Positions 12,101 to 21,400 of a DNA stretch of 64,000 nucleotides are shown in pieces. The stretch lies in the NCBI RefSeq assembly GCF_040807025.1, contig NC_090945.1:72675088-72739087 (forward strand), read 5' to 3'. The stretch's first letter is position 1. Every line of letters starts with the position of its first letter. The notes beneath the pieces were generated by a model. It was not told where the DNA came from. It made no database searches and was given only the letters and a program-made list of their open reading frames with translations. A program made the position numbers and the translations under genes. Origin of the DNA: Struthio camelus (Eukaryota > Chordata > Aves > Struthioniformes > Struthionidae).

Positions 12101-15100
12101 CACAACAGAACAGTGGAGGAGGTTAGGCCAGGGCCTTGTGGCAGAGTTCTTTAAATCAGCACTGCCGCTTGGGGGGGCAAAAAAAGTTCATGCTATCTTG
12201 TGAGCTTCCCCTGACCTAAAAACGTAGCGAGTGGACACTGGAGAACCTTCCTGTACTTCTGATCATCTGCTACTGAAAGGTTTCGTCAAACTGCCAGACT
12301 ACCTAGACAAGGATGCTTTGTAATAATCCATCCTTGATCTGTGCAGAAAGCGCTTATTGCAGACGGCTAACAACATCATTGCAGCAGCATCGATATCAGG
12401 CTGCCTTGGAGAAAAGCACTCAGACAACATGCAGTCTCAACAATGACACTGATCTCGTTGACTTTGGTGGTATTGTTCATATGCCCTGAATACGCATGTA
12501 GCTCAGTTCTTCGGTGGATTGTGCTCTTAGTTTACAGCAGATAATTATGTCGGAGATACTAACTGCTGTCAAGTGTACCACTAAACCACACAGAAAATGA
12601 CACAGGATCATGCAGTTCAAAACTTGTATCTCCTTATTAGCATCACGGCATGTATAACTAATATCGTCCTCTCTATAGCTTATCTTGTGACCTGATAAGA
12701 TCTCAAAAATCTTCCCTTGACTTCTTACTGGATTTGGGGTGTTTGTTTTTACTTCCTTGTACATCATGTGACAAACACTTCTTCCGGGAAAAGAATTAAC
12801 TGTCACCTCCAGCCCCCTAAAAAGCAGAGCTAAAATGCGTTGGCCTACTCCACTGAGGTTTAAGGCCTGCTATGTTTGCAAAGCTGTCTCCATAAAAGCA
12901 AGGCCAGAACTTAAAAGTGCCTTATTGCTGAGGCACCAGGACTACCCACTTTTATTTTCTGATAGTTATTTAGAACATGCATTATTTTTTAAGATACAGC
13001 AAAACAAATGTGCTTGAAAGATGGAAACAGCCTTAAGATGCCTCACATGAGACCTTATCTAAATTCTGGAAGGTAATAACTGTGATACCAATTTTTTAAA
13101 AAGGGTTCTGGGAGACGAGCTAAACTCCCCAATGGGGTCTTTAAAATATATTTGAGATTTCCTTCCCAAAAGCTTTTAAGAAAACTAAGAAGCCGTAAGA
13201 GGGTAGGTTCTCGCATAGGATAAATAACTACTTGAAGGGTAGGACAGAAGGGGTGGGAGAAAATAGTCTTAACAATACAGATTTCTGCAATCCATGCTGT
13301 TCAACATATTAACAAAAATCTAAAAAGAGGGTGGGAAACTTTTCCTCATGATACGAAGCTATTCAAGATGAGGACTGTGAGGAGTTTCAGAGAGACCTTA
13401 CAAGAATGAAGGACTGGGCAACAAAAAAGTGAATTAAATTCTACAAAAATTAATGTAAAGTGACATGCACAGGAAAACCAATCCTAACTTCACATGTAAA
13501 ATGGCAGGCTTGAAGTTGACCAGTGGTGGTGCTTAGAAGCAAGATCTTGGGCCAGCTCCATGAAACTGTCAAAAATGATCAGCAGCAAAAAGGTGGCGAT
13601 GAAAAGCCAAAGATCATTCGAAAAGGGATAGAGAAGGAAACAGAAAACAGCATTATGACACCGTAAATCCATGGTTCATCCATATCTTGAAAAGTATGCG
13701 TGCAGTTCCGATAACCTCGTCTCAAAAGGGATACAGTAGAACCGGGAAAACTTCAGACAGGGGCAAAGATGACCACAGATATAATCTACATATGAAGAAC
13801 AAGTGAGCAGGACAGGACTTCTCAGACTGGAACAGAGATGATGGGGTAGGGCAGGAGGGACGTGTGACAGAGGTGGACAAAAGCGTACATGGCACGAAGA
13901 GGGTGGACAATGACCAGTGAACACCTCTTTGTATGCAAGACCCAGGGGACATTACATGAAACTGGTATGAGACAGAATCAAAACAAACAAAAGGTATGTT
14001 TATTACCAGGAATAGTAATAAAACCGCTAAAAAATTGCCAAAAGAATGTTGTGAATATTTGGAAAAATGGATCTTGGGTCTGATGTAGTATAGCCTCTCT
14101 TAGGTCTTTAATAAGCAGAATTAACAGTTATTTATTATACCTGTATCTACAATGTTACCTGAATCCACTCCTGTTGTTTAGCATCTCCTTTGTTAGTTTT
14201 GGCTTCAAAATCTTTACCACCATATTTCTGGTCTTCGCTTATGCACTTCACATGGTCCTTATAATCGTCACCCCTGAACATAAGAGATTTTTAACTGTAG
14301 TTCACTAAAGTATTTCAGTAATCAGGAAACTGAAGTAACAGGCGAAGTAATAGGTGTCATCATGTATATTTAAGCCTCAATACTGTCAACACACTTATAT
14401 AAGTAAAGTTCAGCATGCTTAAAGTACACGCTTACAAGACTGCTTACATTTCATTGTGTTACACCCTTCAGTGGAAATTTCTGATAGGCAAAATGAGATC
14501 TGAGTCTTCAGTATACTGATGCTTTTATTTGTCAGTCTGTAACTTTTGCACATTAGTACATGTAATATTTGCTTACCTTTGAAAAAGTTATTAGCAGATG
14601 CTTGTGTTTTGCTGCTCACATTAGTAGACACATTTTAAAATTAGAAAAATAGATTTAATAAGTCTTGTGAAAGCCTAATTCCTAGACACAGATACAGTAA
14701 TACAGTACTACTGTACAGTTAAGTGATCTTTTTCTGATCAACACGTGCCTCCAAAAAAGGAATTCACAACACAGATCCTAATCTTTTGTTAGTGAATTAC
14801 TGAGAAATATAATAATTCTTTCACAGGATAATCTCATTTTCTTACATAAATTAATTCACACATTCATATTTTGAAAGCAGATAGTAGCACTGCTTTCTTC
14901 TGAGTTCAGAGAAATTACAACCATGTTTAGAAAGTTGGAAGCTACAGCCAATCTCACTCTCTGCAGTAGCAGAAAAGATAATGGTTGTTGATGATCAGAA
15001 GCTGAAGGTACTGTCACTTTTAACTGTAAAAGAAGAAACTGCAACTCTGCTTACATTGTCTTGGTCTTACTTTGGTCACAAATTACAATGGGTAAAAACA

Positions 15101-15811
15101 GCAGCTACTAACTTCAAAGGGTCTGGAGTCACTCATCTGTTCAAGCTGCTTCTCAATACAACGTTTTGGAAATTTCCAATTTCCCAAACCACAAAAAGAT
15201 TTAAATTTTAGTATTTACCTGTGTGACATAATATTTAAGCAAGGATGACGTAGCATCTAGCAATGTCCAGAAACAGGATCGAGTCTGCAGAAAAGGTCTT
15301 AAATGTGTATACTCAGGCAGTAACACTGATTGCTTTATCTATTGCTTATAGTTTTCCCAGCAGCAACATAAATCGTTATGATTTTTGTCAGCCTTATACC
15401 AATGTCCAAATACCATGGGGAAAGATGTCAAAAGCTGCTTACTCTTTAGTTCTGGAAAAGTAAATGCAAGTTTTGCTGCACATCTTTCTGCCAGTGCAGA
15501 AAAAATGCAGAATCCTTGCTCATGCTTGGATGATTAACCTTGAAATCATACAAATAAATGGATATACTTTTAAATTCAAATTTGAATTACACAAAATTTG
15601 ATACATTTATTTCTAACACGTCATAGGAAAATTTTATACTGTGACAAGCACTGCTGAGCGTGCAGGGTTATTTCCCCTTCTTTACCTACCAGAAATCCTT
15701 GCCACAATCCATGCAAGAAAGGCACTGACAGTTTCTGCAAATGTTCACGTGTTTTTCAACTTGTGCTTTCTTCACCGACTCTCCACATGCACTGCATGTG
15801 AAAACTACCAT
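6002..15811 (-). CDS. LYAR, cell growth-regulating nucleolar protein
   Basis: Eight coding exons give 366 residues (human about 379). Order from the start: 15690-15811, 14159-14273, 11484-11591, 9970-10053, 7440-7785, 7039-7143, 6454-6539, 6002-6136; all junctions are GT-AG and the phases agree. The N-terminus has two zinc-binding units, C6-C9-H21-C25 and C33-C36-H48-C51, the LYAR-type C2HC fingers. A lysine/glutamate-rich, probably coiled nucleolar region fills residues about 170-290. The C-terminal block (KFNWKGTIKAVLKQAPDNEI onward, ending DKVKLLK) is the conserved LYAR tail. LYAR is known as a nucleolar protein that promotes pre-rRNA processing and cell growth and binds nucleic acid. It is transcribed away from ZBTB49 out of a shared CpG island. 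The start ATG has A at -3 and G at +4. Confidence 0.97.
6454..6539 (-). CDS. LYAR exon 8
   Basis: 86 bases encoding the second and third residues of a split glycine codon and then KFNWKGTIKAVLKQAPDNE up to KLRKK. The acceptor is TTGTAG and the donor AAG|GTACAG. Phase runs from 1 to 0. Confidence 0.96.
6757..6960 (-). other. Open frame in LYAR intron, unrecognised
   Basis: A 67-codon ATG frame lies between LYAR exons 7 and 8 on the same strand. It is very hydrophobic, with two or three potential membrane segments (for example GHAINYASVITYI and ASAILATVAILSLVV). It matches no family I know and overlaps no LYAR exon. Most probably it is chance or a piece of an old insertion. Confidence 0.15.
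7039..7143 (-). CDS. LYAR exon 7
   Basis: 105 bases, phase 1 to 1, encoding EEPRITAKKMKKENVSGDVG and a serine/threonine-rich stretch. The acceptor is TTGCTAG and the donor AAG|GTATTC. Low-complexity, fast-evolving part of the protein. Confidence 0.93.
7440..7785 (-). CDS. LYAR exon 6, lysine-rich
   Basis: 346 bases, phase 0 to 1, encoding the basic region that includes RKKNKRERKEERQKNKKKEK, well matched to the human basic block. The acceptor reads CAACAAAAG, an AAG acceptor with a short pyrimidine tract, which is weaker than usual. It is required by the phase of the preceding exon. Long T-rich frames on the opposite strand here are mirror images of the lysine codons. Confidence 0.93.
9970..10053 (-). 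CDS. LYAR exon 5
   Basis: 84 bases, 28 codons, phase 0 to 0: NWMKNSLRITDGTLQDQVWD then IFSEATRN. It matches the conserved NWMKNSLKVH...QVWNIFSEA segment of mammalian LYAR. The acceptor is CCTGCACAG and the donor GTAAGTTAG. It was too short to stand out as an ORF and was found by its conserved peptide. Confidence 0.95.
11484..11591 (-). CDS. LYAR exon 4
   Basis: 36 codons, phase 0 to 0, KIHEVMKKPNISPKVRNVLE to KKVKFQ, the conserved segment after the zinc-finger region. The acceptor is TTCATTCAG and the donor CAG|GTATGT. Confidence 0.96.
13030..14110 (+). mobile_element. Old CR1/L3-like LINE, 3' part
   Basis: About 1.1 kb on the plus strand, antisense to LYAR and inside its intron between exons 3 and 4. 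It aligns, from memory, with the 3' end of reverse-transcriptase ORF2 and the tail of a CR1/L3-group LINE common in reptiles. Recognisable landmarks in order are the GCTGTTCAACATATTAAC block (13298), ATACGAAGCTATTCAAGATG (13351), the GGACTGGGCAACA block (13411), the AAATCCATGGTTCATCCA block (13666), the AAACAAACAAAAGG block (13981) and the closing GGTCTGATGTAGTATAGCC (14076). Many stops and gaps show that it is long dead. It lacks the 5' part, as is usual for LINEs. Its end lies about 50 bases from the splice donor of LYAR exon 3. Confidence 0.8.
14159..14273 (-). CDS. LYAR exon 3
   Basis: 115 bases, phase 2 to 0, completing the codon W41 and encoding GDDYKDHVKCISEDQKYGGK through QQEWIQ. It holds H48 and C51 of the second zinc-binding unit. 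The acceptor is TGTTCAG and the donor CAG|GTAACA. Confidence 0.96.
15690..15811 (-). CDS. LYAR exon 2 (start codon)
   Basis: Encodes MVVFTCSACGESVKKAQVEK and on to GKDFW with the first C2HC unit and half of the second. The ATG is in strong context (AAAATGG). The exon probably begins at 15833 after the acceptor TATCTTTGCAG, giving a 22-base leader segment before the ATG. The donor is TCTG|GTAGGT. Confidence 0.96.
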
Positions 15812-16312
15812 TTTGGTGAGTGGTTAAGAGCTTCTGCAAAGATAGGGGCAAGCTTCTTCCTCCCCACACAAGTACAGTCCTAGAAAAACAAAAAGGAGAT
15901 ACTTGTTTCAAAGCCTGAAAGAAGCATTTGACAGCTCCGAAGAAACACAAATACTAGTGCCTCTGCCAGCAGAAAATCTAAGCAGTTTGATTTTGCACAT
16001 ATACAAGCTCACAAGCTAACACTCATTTTGTCTGCTAATTTATCCTGAGTGCAACTGTAGTCTAACCTGGAACTAATAAACCCAGGATCAGTCAAATAAA
16101 TCCCTGCCTGCCAAATCTTACTGCCCACCTTACCAAAAAAAAAAAAAAAGTATTTGCTACGGCTACCAAAACTCTGATTCTTCCCGACACCTACGTAAAT
16201 TTAATCTCTCGGCTTCACGTGCCCCAGTTGCGCCTTCTCCACCTTTCTCTCTTCCCCTGCCCATCCCGCGCCGCCCCCAACGACTCCATTTCAGCCGGCC
16301 CCAAGTCTCGCC

Positions 16313-16351
16313 CCCCGGCCCGGCCCGGCCCGGCCCGGCCCGGCCCGGCCC

Positions 16352-16352
<1 letters not shown>
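16313..16352 (+). repeat. (CCCGG)n pentanucleotide repeat
   Basis: About eight tandem CCCGG units. On the minus strand, the sense strand of LYAR, this reads GGGCC repeated, with regularly spaced G triplets able to form a G-quadruplex. Confidence 0.9.

Positions 16353-16354
<2 letters not shown>

Positions 16355-16389
<35 letters not shown>
16355..16389 (+). repeat. (CCG)n trinucleotide repeat
   Basis: About eleven to twelve CCG units directly after the pentanucleotide repeat. On the LYAR sense strand it reads CGG and begins within ten bases of the probable exon 1 donor. Confidence 0.9.
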
Positions 16390-16397
16390 CTGCTCAC

Positions 16398-16570
16398 CGC
16401 TCGCCTCCGCTTCCCGGCACAGCCCCTCCCGCTTCGTCCCGCTCTCCCGTCCCGTCCCCTCACCCGCGCCGCGCCGCGCCGCGCCGACCCGCGCCGCTTC
16501 CAACCGCCGCCTCCAACCGCCACTCCAGCCACGCGCCCGCCAGCCCGCCCCGCCCCGCCCCGCCCCCGGC
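16398..16570 (-). other. Probable LYAR noncoding exon 1
   Basis: The minus strand has a good donor AGCG|GTGAGC with the last exon base at 16398, inside the CpG island and upstream of the exon that carries the start codon. The right boundary (transcription start) is an estimate. No other convincing donor was seen between it and exon 2. Confidence 0.5.
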
Positions 16571-16599
16571 ACCGCCCGCTCTGCGCCTGCGCCGCCGCG

Positions 16600-16732
16600 C
16601 CCCGCCTCCCCCCGCCCCCGGAAGCGGAAGGAGCGGCAGCGGCAGCGGCAGCGGAAGCGCCGAGCCGAGGGGGCGGCGGGGTTGGCGCCGGCGCCGGGCG
16701 GGGATGGAGCAGGGAGGCGGCTGCAGCAGCCG
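16600..16732 (+). other. Probable ZBTB49 noncoding exon 1
   Basis: Ends at the donor GCAGCCG|GTAAGC. The left boundary is an estimate. It contains an ATG at 16704 in strong context (G at -3, G at +4) that opens a short upstream frame ending just across the splice junction. Confidence 0.6.
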
Positions 16733-18263
16733 GTAAGCGCTGGGCCGAGCCTGGCCCGTTCCTTCCCTTCGGCCGCGCTGCCCGCCGCGGCCCCCCCTCC
16801 GGCGGCGGTAGCCCGCCTCCTGCCCCGCCGCGGGGCCCGGCTGCCGCTGCTCGGCCTCGGCGGCCGCGCTCTGCCCCAACCCCCGCGGCGGCGGCGGCCG
16901 CTCGGAGCCCGTTACCGGCTCTGCGGGGTCTCCTCGCCCTCCCGCGGCGCCGGCTGGTCGGCTGCTGCCGGGCAGGGCCCTCCACCCCGCTCACCGCCCG
17001 GCGCTGAGGCAAAGCCGTCCTCGGCTCCCCCTCTGGTGCAGCACGCCTGAGTGCGAGCTTTACCCAGGCAAGGGCGAGGGGAGCTTGAAGTGGCAGTTTA
17101 GGCGTAAATAGCGACTCTTGCTGGGGTTACCCTTGCCTGGGAGTAGCTCGAGGCGTATGCCTTTTCCTGGGGGGGGAAGAGCACCTGATTGCTGAGAAAA
17201 GAAAGTCCGAAGTCACAGGTTGTTTAAGTACTTGTAAGATCCTTTGTAATGAGAGACTTGCACAAAGAAAGGAGTTTCCCAGCAAACAGGTGTGGCTTAC
17301 TTGTTTTAAAGCTGGTAAAAGGTACAATAGGATTACATGTACAGTAGGGAAAAGTACAATGTAATAGTGTGTCCTAATAGAATAGGAGAAAATGAATTGC
17401 AGTTGTGCAGACTGAATTACAATTTGGAGCCTTTAGTGTCTGTCAGAATTGAGAATGGGATAACCACTTTATTCTCATGTTTAGCCTAAGGCAGTTTTCC
17501 TGCTTCATTCGTTAGCTGAAAAAACATAGCTGCTAATTGTTCAAATAGTTGGAGTCGTCCTTTCATGTTTACAAGCGTGGAGAGGGGGAGAGTTGTCTTC
17601 TACTTTCTTTGAAATATGGAAGTGTGGAAGGTAAATATGTGTTTGTGGGAATAAGGTGTTAGTTGTTTCTTTTTTAACTTGTTCAGAAAAGTGGCTTTTA
17701 AAAGGAATTTTATGTCTTATTATGTAATAAGATTACCAATTCTAATGAATAAGACCCGTGTGGGAAATGTATGCGGCTATGACAGCAATGAGTTTGGTAT
17801 AAATAATGATACTGCAAAGTTTTCCTGTTTGTGTCTATATGAAGAAACGGAGGTTTTTCTCTGCAAGTGTTTCTTTACTGTTGATGTTGTAAATCTGGAA
17901 TGTTTTTGCCTGAGAATTTAATTCTTGTCAATGTTGTCTAAATTGCTTTTCTGTGGTTACAGAGTTCAGTTTATTGGCAGCACCCTTAACAAATGTTTTT
18001 TGCAGAAGCTCGCTGTAATAGGTAAAATTTCATTAAAAACAGTGTTTCCTATATTGCTATACTTCCTGCTCTGTTTCCAGTGGTGAGCAGTACTGTGATT
18101 CACCTTTAAAAAAGACAAATGTCATTACAGCTCATGTTGCAGCTCTAAACTGAAGTCTATTTCCTTTGGAAGCAAAAGGAAGTTGTAAAAATGTTCTTCA
18201 TATTCTAAATTTGTTTTGCAATTCAATATTAAAAATTCATCTGACCATTTTATTTCATTGTAG
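16733..18263 (+). other. ZBTB49 intron 1
   Basis: The first part is still CpG island, the rest AT-rich. Several overlapping long frames in the GC-rich part are composition artefacts. No repeat or gene was recognised. Confidence 0.6.
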
Positions 18264-18285
18264 GTAATTTACGTGATTATCTAGC

Positions 18286-18437
18286 ATGGACACTGTTGCT
18301 AGCCATAGTTGTCATCTTCTCCAGCAGCTGCATGAACAGCGTATTCAGGGTCTTCTGTGTGACTGCATGTTGGTGGTAAAAGGTGTCTGCTTTAAGGCAC
18401 ACAAAAATGTATTAGCTGCTTTCAGTCAATATTTCAG
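18286..18437 (+). CDS. ZBTB49 exon 2 (start codon, BTB 5' half)
   Basis: The exon begins at 18264 after TTTCATTGTAG and carries 22 leader bases, then [20 protein letters not shown] and on to SQYF plus two bases of an arginine codon. The donor is TTCAG|GTATGT. Confidence 0.97.
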
Positions 18438-21400
18438 GTATGTAGTAGAAAAGTCTTCTACTAATTAACTGAATGCTATCAGTTGAGACGACAATAATTA
18501 TTAGAGTTTAAGGGAAAAAATTTAATTGCTTTTCTAAAGATAAATCTGTATCTTATGTCTTGCCTAATTAAAAACTGAGATCATCCTAATTTATTTTCTG
18601 GTTATATCTAGTTAACTTCCGAATTGTTGGGCTTTGGAATTGTCTTTTTTCTTACTTGTCTACAGTGCTTTGTATAATGGATTCTGGCACGGGCCTGCGG
18701 CCAGTGTTTCAGTATAAAAACATAACAGTTTATAAGGAGCATAGTACTATGTGAACAGAGCCGGATGAGGGGTATAATAAATGAAGCAACTCACATTGTC
18801 CACTTCTGTTTGAAGACAGTGGACAGACAGTGTCCAGAAATAAAATTTGAATATAGGTATAAGTATTGGATCTCTATTTAGAGGCAATTCTCACAGCGGC
18901 TGTGTCTGTGTTTTAAAGTGTACAGCTGGCCCGTGAAGCAGTGTCACTGATTTCTTTCCCTGTGCTATGGCCCCACAGTCGAGACGCAACTATTTTGGGA
19001 TGCTGTGTTACCCAGGTGTTTACCTTAGTTGGGAGTAAGCTGGTAGATATTGACATTTTTTAGACCTTGCTTCTTGAAGCCAATTCTTGACTGCCAAGTC
19101 TAATGGAAGAAAAAGATTTTTGTATTGCTACCGGGGGAAAAAGGGAACAGGTCGATTTTATTTTTTTTCTCTACAAATTATAGTATTCTAATCCTGATGA
19201 TGAAGTGGATTTATGCTTAAAGACCTTGAGCTGAATTTTCAAAATAGTAGAAGAGAATTAGGCACTCAACTAGTATTATGGGACTTAGGTGACTAATTTA
19301 GACTCTCAATCCAGGTATGCTTACTGTAGTGCTGGTTTTAATACAGATGGTATGGGCTGGAGTTTTGAAAGAATTTGAATATGCGTACTGGTTTCAGAGT
19401 GGCATGTAAAGATGAGGACAGGTCAAGTTAAGTCCAGGGATACATCTGAAACCCTGTATTTTAAAGCTTCAGCCTAGACTGCCATTTGCCTAAGATCTGA
19501 GCTCGCTGAAATTGTGTTCACCATTAAAGAAAACCTAATTGGAGAATTAGCCAAGGAGAGGAGTAATAAGGTTATGGGCGTATTGTGGTGTAGGAAAATA
19601 GCCACGTAGGAGTAACCTGACCCCATTTTTCTGTCATTTACTGTGGGAGTACCAGGTTAGAGACTGGGAGTTTTGAAGGAGTTTCTGACTAAGCTACGGT
19701 ACCAAGCCACTTAGTCTAGAACTGGTTATGCATGTGAAGAAGTACAGCTCTAACACTAGCAATACTTTATGTCAAATAATAAGTTATCCGAATTGAGATA
19801 CTTTAAGGATTCAGTGAAGTGGGGATTGATTGGACTGCTCTTTTAGGCTTATGTACCTATATTTTTCAGTATTCTTTTAGTGGTTCTTATTCAGTACCAA
19901 TAGAATAATACTTTTTTGGATATGACAGAAAAGGTTGAAAATACTGCCATCCTCTTGTTCACTATTATCAGCCTGTTCCCTACTTGCAGGGGCAGAACTA
20001 ATGGGCAATCTTGAATAAGGTTTACTGGTAATGCTTGATGGAAAAGCTCAGTTGCCAGAGAACACTTGAATTTTACTGACTTTGAGGTCTATCTTTCTCC
20101 TTTCTACTATCAAAATTCTCATGTTCTCATTTGTTTGCCATGATGGAGGTGGAAACGCCATTCCAAGTCAGTCAGCTTTTGCAAATGGTCTGTAAATATA
20201 CCATTGCATCCAATACTTAGAAAATTGAGCAGGAAACTGCAAATCTGGGGTGTGGTTTCACAACAGTAAAAAACAGACAATTAGCTTTTTAGAAAAGATT
20301 TTTACTTTGGGCCGGTGTAATAGTATAGGGCTATTAGTATGAGGAGAATATCTGAGCAGTTTTGAGAAGTTCTGCTGCAACAACACAGCAGCTTAGAGAA
20401 GACCATATAGGGTATGGTCTTGTTGGTTCATACTGGGCAATCTGTGTGTGTTGTGTTTTTTTTTTTTTTTTTTAATACAAAAGTTTATCTGAGTTGTTAG
20501 TGTATGTGTTTGACTGTTATAAGGAACTCTGCCTTATTTCATCAGGACCCTTTTTCAGAATTCTTCAGGCCAGAAGAATGATATCTTTCACTTGGACATT
20601 AAAAACGTAGGTGGGATAGGCCAAATCTTGGACTTTATGTACACTTCTCACCTGGATCTTAGCCAGGACAACGTACAAGCTATGCTGGATATTGCCCAGT
20701 GTCTCCAAGTGCAAAATGTGCTGAACATCTGCCACAGCTTTCTAAAATCTTCTACAGCCATAGAACAGCCAGCCAGCATGCCTTGTAATAGTGTGTTCTC
20801 TCTACAAAGTGCTTTGACTACAGATTCCAGCTGTGCCAATGACAGTTATGGGACAAACCTGTTGCATGAATGCTCATCTGACACACAAGCTAATAAAGCC
20901 TTGGTTGACCAGCATTCTCATGGATCACAGTCTGTTAGTCTTCATGCACCCTCAGGTGATGTGCAGAAACAGCCACACGACTCCTTAGAGGGCAGCTGCA
21001 CAGAACTTCCTTTTAAACAGCCAAATTATTACTATAAACTACGCAACTTTTATAGTAAACAGTTCTACAAGCAAAACGCTTGCTCTAATCATGAGAGAAT
21101 AACAGAGCAATCCTTTTCTTATAATACATCTACAGAAATAAACGCAGCAGAGAATAATTCTTGTACAGTCAATCACTCTGAATGTATTCTGGAAACATCT
21201 GATCATTTACCATCAAACTTTCTCGTTCAGTCCTTGAATGAAGCTGCTCCAGGCCAAGGTTCAGAAAGCACACTTTTACAGCCTACCAAGCAGATGCGAC
21301 TGAAAAAAGCAATACACCTCAAAAAGTTAAATTTTCTGAGATCTCAGAAGTCTGCAGAGCAGCCGCCTGAGCCTAAAAGAGATGATAGTAGAACAACAAG

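Larger units (their letters stand above)
16200..17050. promoter_or_regulatory. LYAR/ZBTB49 bidirectional CpG-island promoter
   Basis: A dense CpG and GC-rich block between the divergent first exons of LYAR (minus) and ZBTB49 (plus); no TATA box is visible. An NRF1-like palindrome TGCGCCTGCGCC sits at 16582-16593 with one change from the consensus. An ETS/GABP-type CCGGAAG occurs at 16618, followed by a second GGAAG. GC boxes (CCCCGCCCC) repeat around 16540-16565. Transcription starts probably fall between about 16540 and 16640. Human LYAR and ZBTB49 are also divergent neighbours with starts roughly 100 bases apart, which supports the reading. Confidence 0.85.

Noticed and set aside
16215-17012. 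Long alanine, proline, arginine and glycine-rich frames on both strands
   Set aside because: They lie in the CpG island, exist in several overlapping frames at once and reflect a lack of AT-rich stop codons. The real exons here are noncoding.
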